From: Mesorhizobium sp. M2E.F.Ca.ET.219.01.1.1
GTDB lineage: Bacteria; Pseudomonadota; Alphaproteobacteria; Rhizobiales; Rhizobiaceae
Assembly (NCBI RefSeq): GCF_004016445.2
Contig: NZ_SADT02000007.1
Location: 501,958 to 565,957, forward strand
DNA: 64,000 nucleotides
Reading direction: 5' to 3'
The notes under the pieces were generated by a model. The model was not told the DNA's origin. It saw only the letters and a list, made by a program, of their open reading frames with translations, and did not search any database. The position numbers and the translations under genes were made by a program. Shown piece after piece: positions 61,895 to 64,000 of the stretch; within the stretch, counting starts at the first letter, position 1; the number at the start of each line of letters is the position of its first letter.

Positions 61895-62656
61895 TCACAT
61901 GGCTGCATTCTTCTGCAGTTTCCCGAAAACAAACAGCTTGCCTTCGCGCACGCCGTCTTCGAGTGGGCTCGCATTCGCCATATGCGCCGCAATCGCACTG
62001 GCCAGCATGCATCCCGTCCCGCGCATCGACGTAGCCAGACGCGGTGTGTCGAAGCGGATTGGTTCTTGATCGTGGCGCAACAGAATATCGGTTGATCGAG
62101 GTCCCGATGCATGGCCGCCCTTGATCAGCAGGGCCTGCGCTCCGGCCGCCAGCAATTCGTGGCCTTGCAACAGTGCGCCGTCGTCATCCACTGCCAGTTC
62201 CGAGCCAACCAGGAGCGCCAGCTCGATGAGGTTGGGTGTGACCAGGCGGCAAAGCGGCATCAGATTCCGCTTCATGACGGCGGTGGCGCCGGCTTCCAGA
62301 AGCGTCCGGCCTGATGTCGAGGCCAGCACCGGGTCCAGTATCGCCGGCACCTGCGGATTCTCGCGCAGCACTGCGGCAACGGCAACGATGATCTCGGCCG
62401 TCGCCAGCATGCCGATCTTGACGGCAGCCACCTCGTTGGCTTGCAGCGCGGCGCGCATCTGATCGGCCACCAGGCGGGGTTGCGAAGGATGGATTTCCAT
62501 GACGGCTTCGTGCGTCTGCACCGTCAGCGCGGTGACCGCAAGGCATGTCCGCACGCCAATCGAAGAGATCGTTTCGATGTCGCGCGCAATTCCGGCTCCG
62601 CCGCTGGAGTCGGATCCGCCGACGACAAGCACATGCGGTTCTCGCCTCAGCGCCAT
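61895..62656 (-). CDS. thiD: Hydroxymethylpyrimidine/phosphomethylpyrimidine kinase
   Basis: 253 residues from ATG 62656; ATG 62677 is a possible earlier start. Ribokinase-like ThiD features: VVGGSDSSGGAGIARDIETISSIG near the N-terminus, KIGMLAT, LDPVLASTSG, TPNLIE, LIKGGHASG and the RGTGCMLASAIAAHMA anion hole. It phosphorylates HMP twice to HMP-PP for thiamine synthesis. Last gene of a thiG-thiE-thiD run; overlaps thiE slightly. Confidence 0.93.
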   Translation of the reverse strand: MALRREPHVLVVGGSDSSGGAGIARDIETISSIGVRTCLAVTALTVQTHEAVMEIHPSQPRLVADQMRAALQANEVAAVKIGMLATAEIIVAVAAVLRENPQVPAILDPVLASTSGRTLLEAGATAVMKRNLMPLCRLVTPNLIELALLVGSELAVDDDGALLQGHELLAAGAQALLIKGGHASGPRSTDILLRHDQEPIRFDTPRLATSMRGTGCMLASAIAAHMANASPLEDGVREGKLFVFGKLQKNAAM

Positions 62657-63252
62657 CGATCTGTCTTTTCGATCCATTCTCGCGTGCGCGCTTGGGGATC
62701 GGCATTCAATGTGATGTCGGTGACCACCGCCGCGCTGTCCGCACCGGCCGCAAAGACACCGTCGAGTCGGTCAGGGTTGAGGCCACCAATGGCGACCAAA
62801 GGAACCGGTGCGACCCGGCGCTTCCATCCGCTGATCCGTTCGACCCCTTGCGGCGCCCATTTCATCTTCTTCAGAATGGTTGGATAGATGGGGCCGAGCG
62901 CGATATAGTCGGGCCTGGCGGCCATAGCCGTTTCCAGTTCGATATCATCATGGGTGCTCAGTCCGAGCCTTACACCGGCCGCCCTTATCCGCGAGAGGTC
63001 GGCGGTCTGCAAATCCTCTTGGCCGAGATGAACGAAGTCGCAGCCTTCCTCGATCGCCAGCCGCCAATGATCATTGATGATGAGCTGGCTTTTGTGTTGG
63101 ACACACAAGGCCTTCGACCTGCGGATCTCCGCGCGCAGCCCGGTTTCATCCATCGTTTTGATGCGAAGCTGAACCAGCTTGACGCCGAGCGGCGCCAACC
63201 TTTCGATCCAGGTGGCGCTGTCGACGATTAGGTAGAAGGGATCGAGATTCAT
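62647..63252 (-). CDS. thiE: Thiamine-phosphate synthase
   Basis: 201 residues, (beta/alpha)8 fold: VKLVQLRIKTMDE, LIINDHWRLAIEEGCDFVHLGQEDL, GLSTHDDIELETA and PDYIALGPIYPTILK, then VAIGGLNPDRL. It couples HMP-PP with the thiazole phosphate to give thiamine phosphate. Its ATG overlaps the thiG stop (ATGA). Confidence 0.93.
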   Translation of the reverse strand: MNLDPFYLIVDSATWIERLAPLGVKLVQLRIKTMDETGLRAEIRRSKALCVQHKSQLIINDHWRLAIEEGCDFVHLGQEDLQTADLSRIRAAGVRLGLSTHDDIELETAMAARPDYIALGPIYPTILKKMKWAPQGVERISGWKRRVAPVPLVAIGGLNPDRLDGVFAAGADSAAVVTDITLNADPQARTREWIEKTDRWR

Positions 63253-64000
63253 GAAAGAACGGCCCTGCCGATCGTCGGCGTCGATGGCACGGCGACGTCG
63301 CGCGGCTCGAGAAGACCCGATGCGTGGGCTTCACGACCGGCTTCGACCGCCTTACCGAAAGCACGCGCCATGCCGACCGGATATGCCGCCTTGGCGACTG
63401 CTGTGTTCAGGAGCACGGCGTCAAAGCCGAGTTCCATGACGGTGGCCGCGTGCGACGGCCGTCCGAGCCCCGCATCCACAATCAGCGGGACGCCAGGGAA
63501 ATATCCGCGCATCGAGCGCAGCGCCATGATGTTGATCGGCCCGAGGGCGGAACCGATCGGTGCGCACCAGGGCATCAAGACCTTGCAGCCCGCCGCAAGC
63601 AGCCGCTCTGCGACAATAAGGTCGTCGGTGGTGTAAGGGAATACCGCAAAACCGTCTTCGCACAGGATGCGGGCGGCTTCAACCAGACCGAACACATCCG
63701 GCTGTAGCGTGTCGTGATTGCCAATCACTTCGAGCTTGATCCAGTTGGTGCCGAAGACCTCGCGCGCCATTTTCGCGGTGGTGACGGCTTCCTTGACGGA
63801 AAGGCAGCCGGCGGTATTGGGCAGGATTCTGGCGCCCAGCGAGCGGATCAACGACCAGAATTGTTCGCCGGCCCTACCGCCCGCCATCTCACGCCGCAAC
63901 GAGACGGTCACCACCGACGTGCCCGATGCCTTGACTGCATCGGCAAGGATGGCCGGCGAAGGATACTGAGCCGTGCCGAGAAGCAGGCGCGACGAAAGCT
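63249..64000 (-). CDS. thiG: Thiazole synthase (N-terminus beyond window)
   Basis: The frame continues past 63914 to the window edge: reading on gives LLLGTAQYPSPAILADAVKASG before the VVTVSLRREMAG segment, so the start is beyond 64,000. Key parts are ILPNTAGCLSVKEAV, the Lys of WIKLEVIGNHDTLQPD, PIGSALGPINIMALRSM and DAGLGRPSHAATVMELGFDAVLLNTAVAKA. ThiG forms the thiazole ring of thiamine. thiS, thiO and thiC are expected upstream, outside the window. Confidence 0.94.
   Translation of the reverse strand, partial: LSSRLLLGTAQYPSPAILADAVKASGTSVVTVSLRREMAGGRAGEQFWSLIRSLGARILPNTAGCLSVKEAVTTAKMAREVFGTNWIKLEVIGNHDTLQPDVFGLVEAARILCEDGFAVFPYTTDDLIVAERLLAAGCKVLMPWCAPIGSALGPINIMALRSMRGYFPGVPLIVDAGLGRPSHAATVMELGFDAVLLNTAVAKAAYPVGMARAFGKAVEAGREAHASGLLEPRDVAVPSTPTIGRAVLS

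Larger units (their letters stand above)
54944..64000. mobile_element. guaA-integrated genomic island / ICE boundary segment (partial)
   Basis: From the guaA 3' end to the window edge: integrase, motif cluster, excisionase candidate, decayed genes, then pan, pmt and thi genes. The two-hairpin repeats common at 29.7-42.8 kb are absent here, and intergenic DNA is A/T-richer. The layout fits the IntG end of Mesorhizobium symbiosis elements (ICE3 type), but no conjugation or symbiosis gene is within the window. Confidence 0.6.

Noticed and set aside
1..64000. tRNA genes or CRISPR arrays
   Set aside because: No cloverleaf-like segment or regularly spaced repeats were recognised by eye; a tRNAscan or CRISPR search would settle it.

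Overview
The window looks like chromosomal DNA of a Mesorhizobium-type alphaproteobacterium (Rhizobiales). The evidence is the high GC content, a DUF768 protein (a family concentrated in Mesorhizobium), DUF1127, DUF3422, the proteobacterial-type glutamate-cysteine ligase, the short HisG with HisZ, and several families of short hairpin-rich intergenic repeats. Everything was read by eye from the sequence and conceptual translations; no database search was run.

From 1 to 54,966 the DNA is mostly ordinary chromosomal backbone. 1-5.2 kb: an OmpA/Pal-like lipoprotein, a DUF4239 membrane protein, a class III cyclase with TolB-like and TPR regions, and an AGE-family sugar isomerase. 5.4-12.4 kb: a catabolic island of esterase, semialdehyde dehydrogenase and iron alcohol dehydrogenase, divergent from a GntR/FCD regulator, a DJ-1/PfpI protein and an atypical 2-hydroxyacid dehydrogenase. 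12.8-24.9 kb: P1 peptidase, xseA, a CHASE4-GGDEF-EAL protein, a LysR regulator, DUF1127, a repeat-bearing DUF937 protein, gshA, rsmE and a class I amidotransferase. 25-35.2 kb: hydroxyacid oxidation, with lldD, its FCD regulator and glcD-glcE-glcF. The glc operon is interrupted by a DUF559 nuclease gene lying between 61-nt inverted repeats. The regulator leader and the glcD leader carry the same operator-like palindrome, which suggests shared control. 35.3-46.4 kb: a folD paralogue with changed catalytic residues, an L,D-transpeptidase, tag, hisS-hisZ-hisG, an acyl-CoA ligase, a poly-gamma-glutamate hydrolase family protein and a Ca/H antiporter. 46.5-55 kb: divergent oxyR/katG, aqpZ, an RsmB-like methyltransferase, a PaaI thioesterase, an MTA/SAH nucleosidase and guaA.

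From the 3' end of guaA the character changes. A P4-type tyrosine integrase begins 316 bp after the guaA stop, preceded by four copies of an 8-bp motif that look like integrase or excisionase binding sites. A small AlpA-like excisionase candidate is convergent with it and overlaps its 3' end. Decayed genes follow: a phosphoesterase without its N-terminus, a HAD remnant and a frameshifted panB. Intact panC, a PmtA-like methyltransferase and thiD-thiE-thiG (thiG cut by the window edge) come next. This layout matches the guaA-integrated (IntG) boundary of Mesorhizobium symbiosis elements, including the tripartite ICE3 type, which often carry vitamin genes. The rest of the element lies beyond 64,000, so that identification is inference.

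The observations most worth following are the DUF559 nuclease flanked by two-hairpin repeats, together with the wider family of such repeats showing stem-preserving base changes (29.7-42.8 kb); the integrase/excisionase module and its motif cluster at guaA; the FolD paralogue with the catalytic Lys replaced by Gln; and the shared lldR/glcD operator. No tRNA, rRNA or CRISPR array was recognised.
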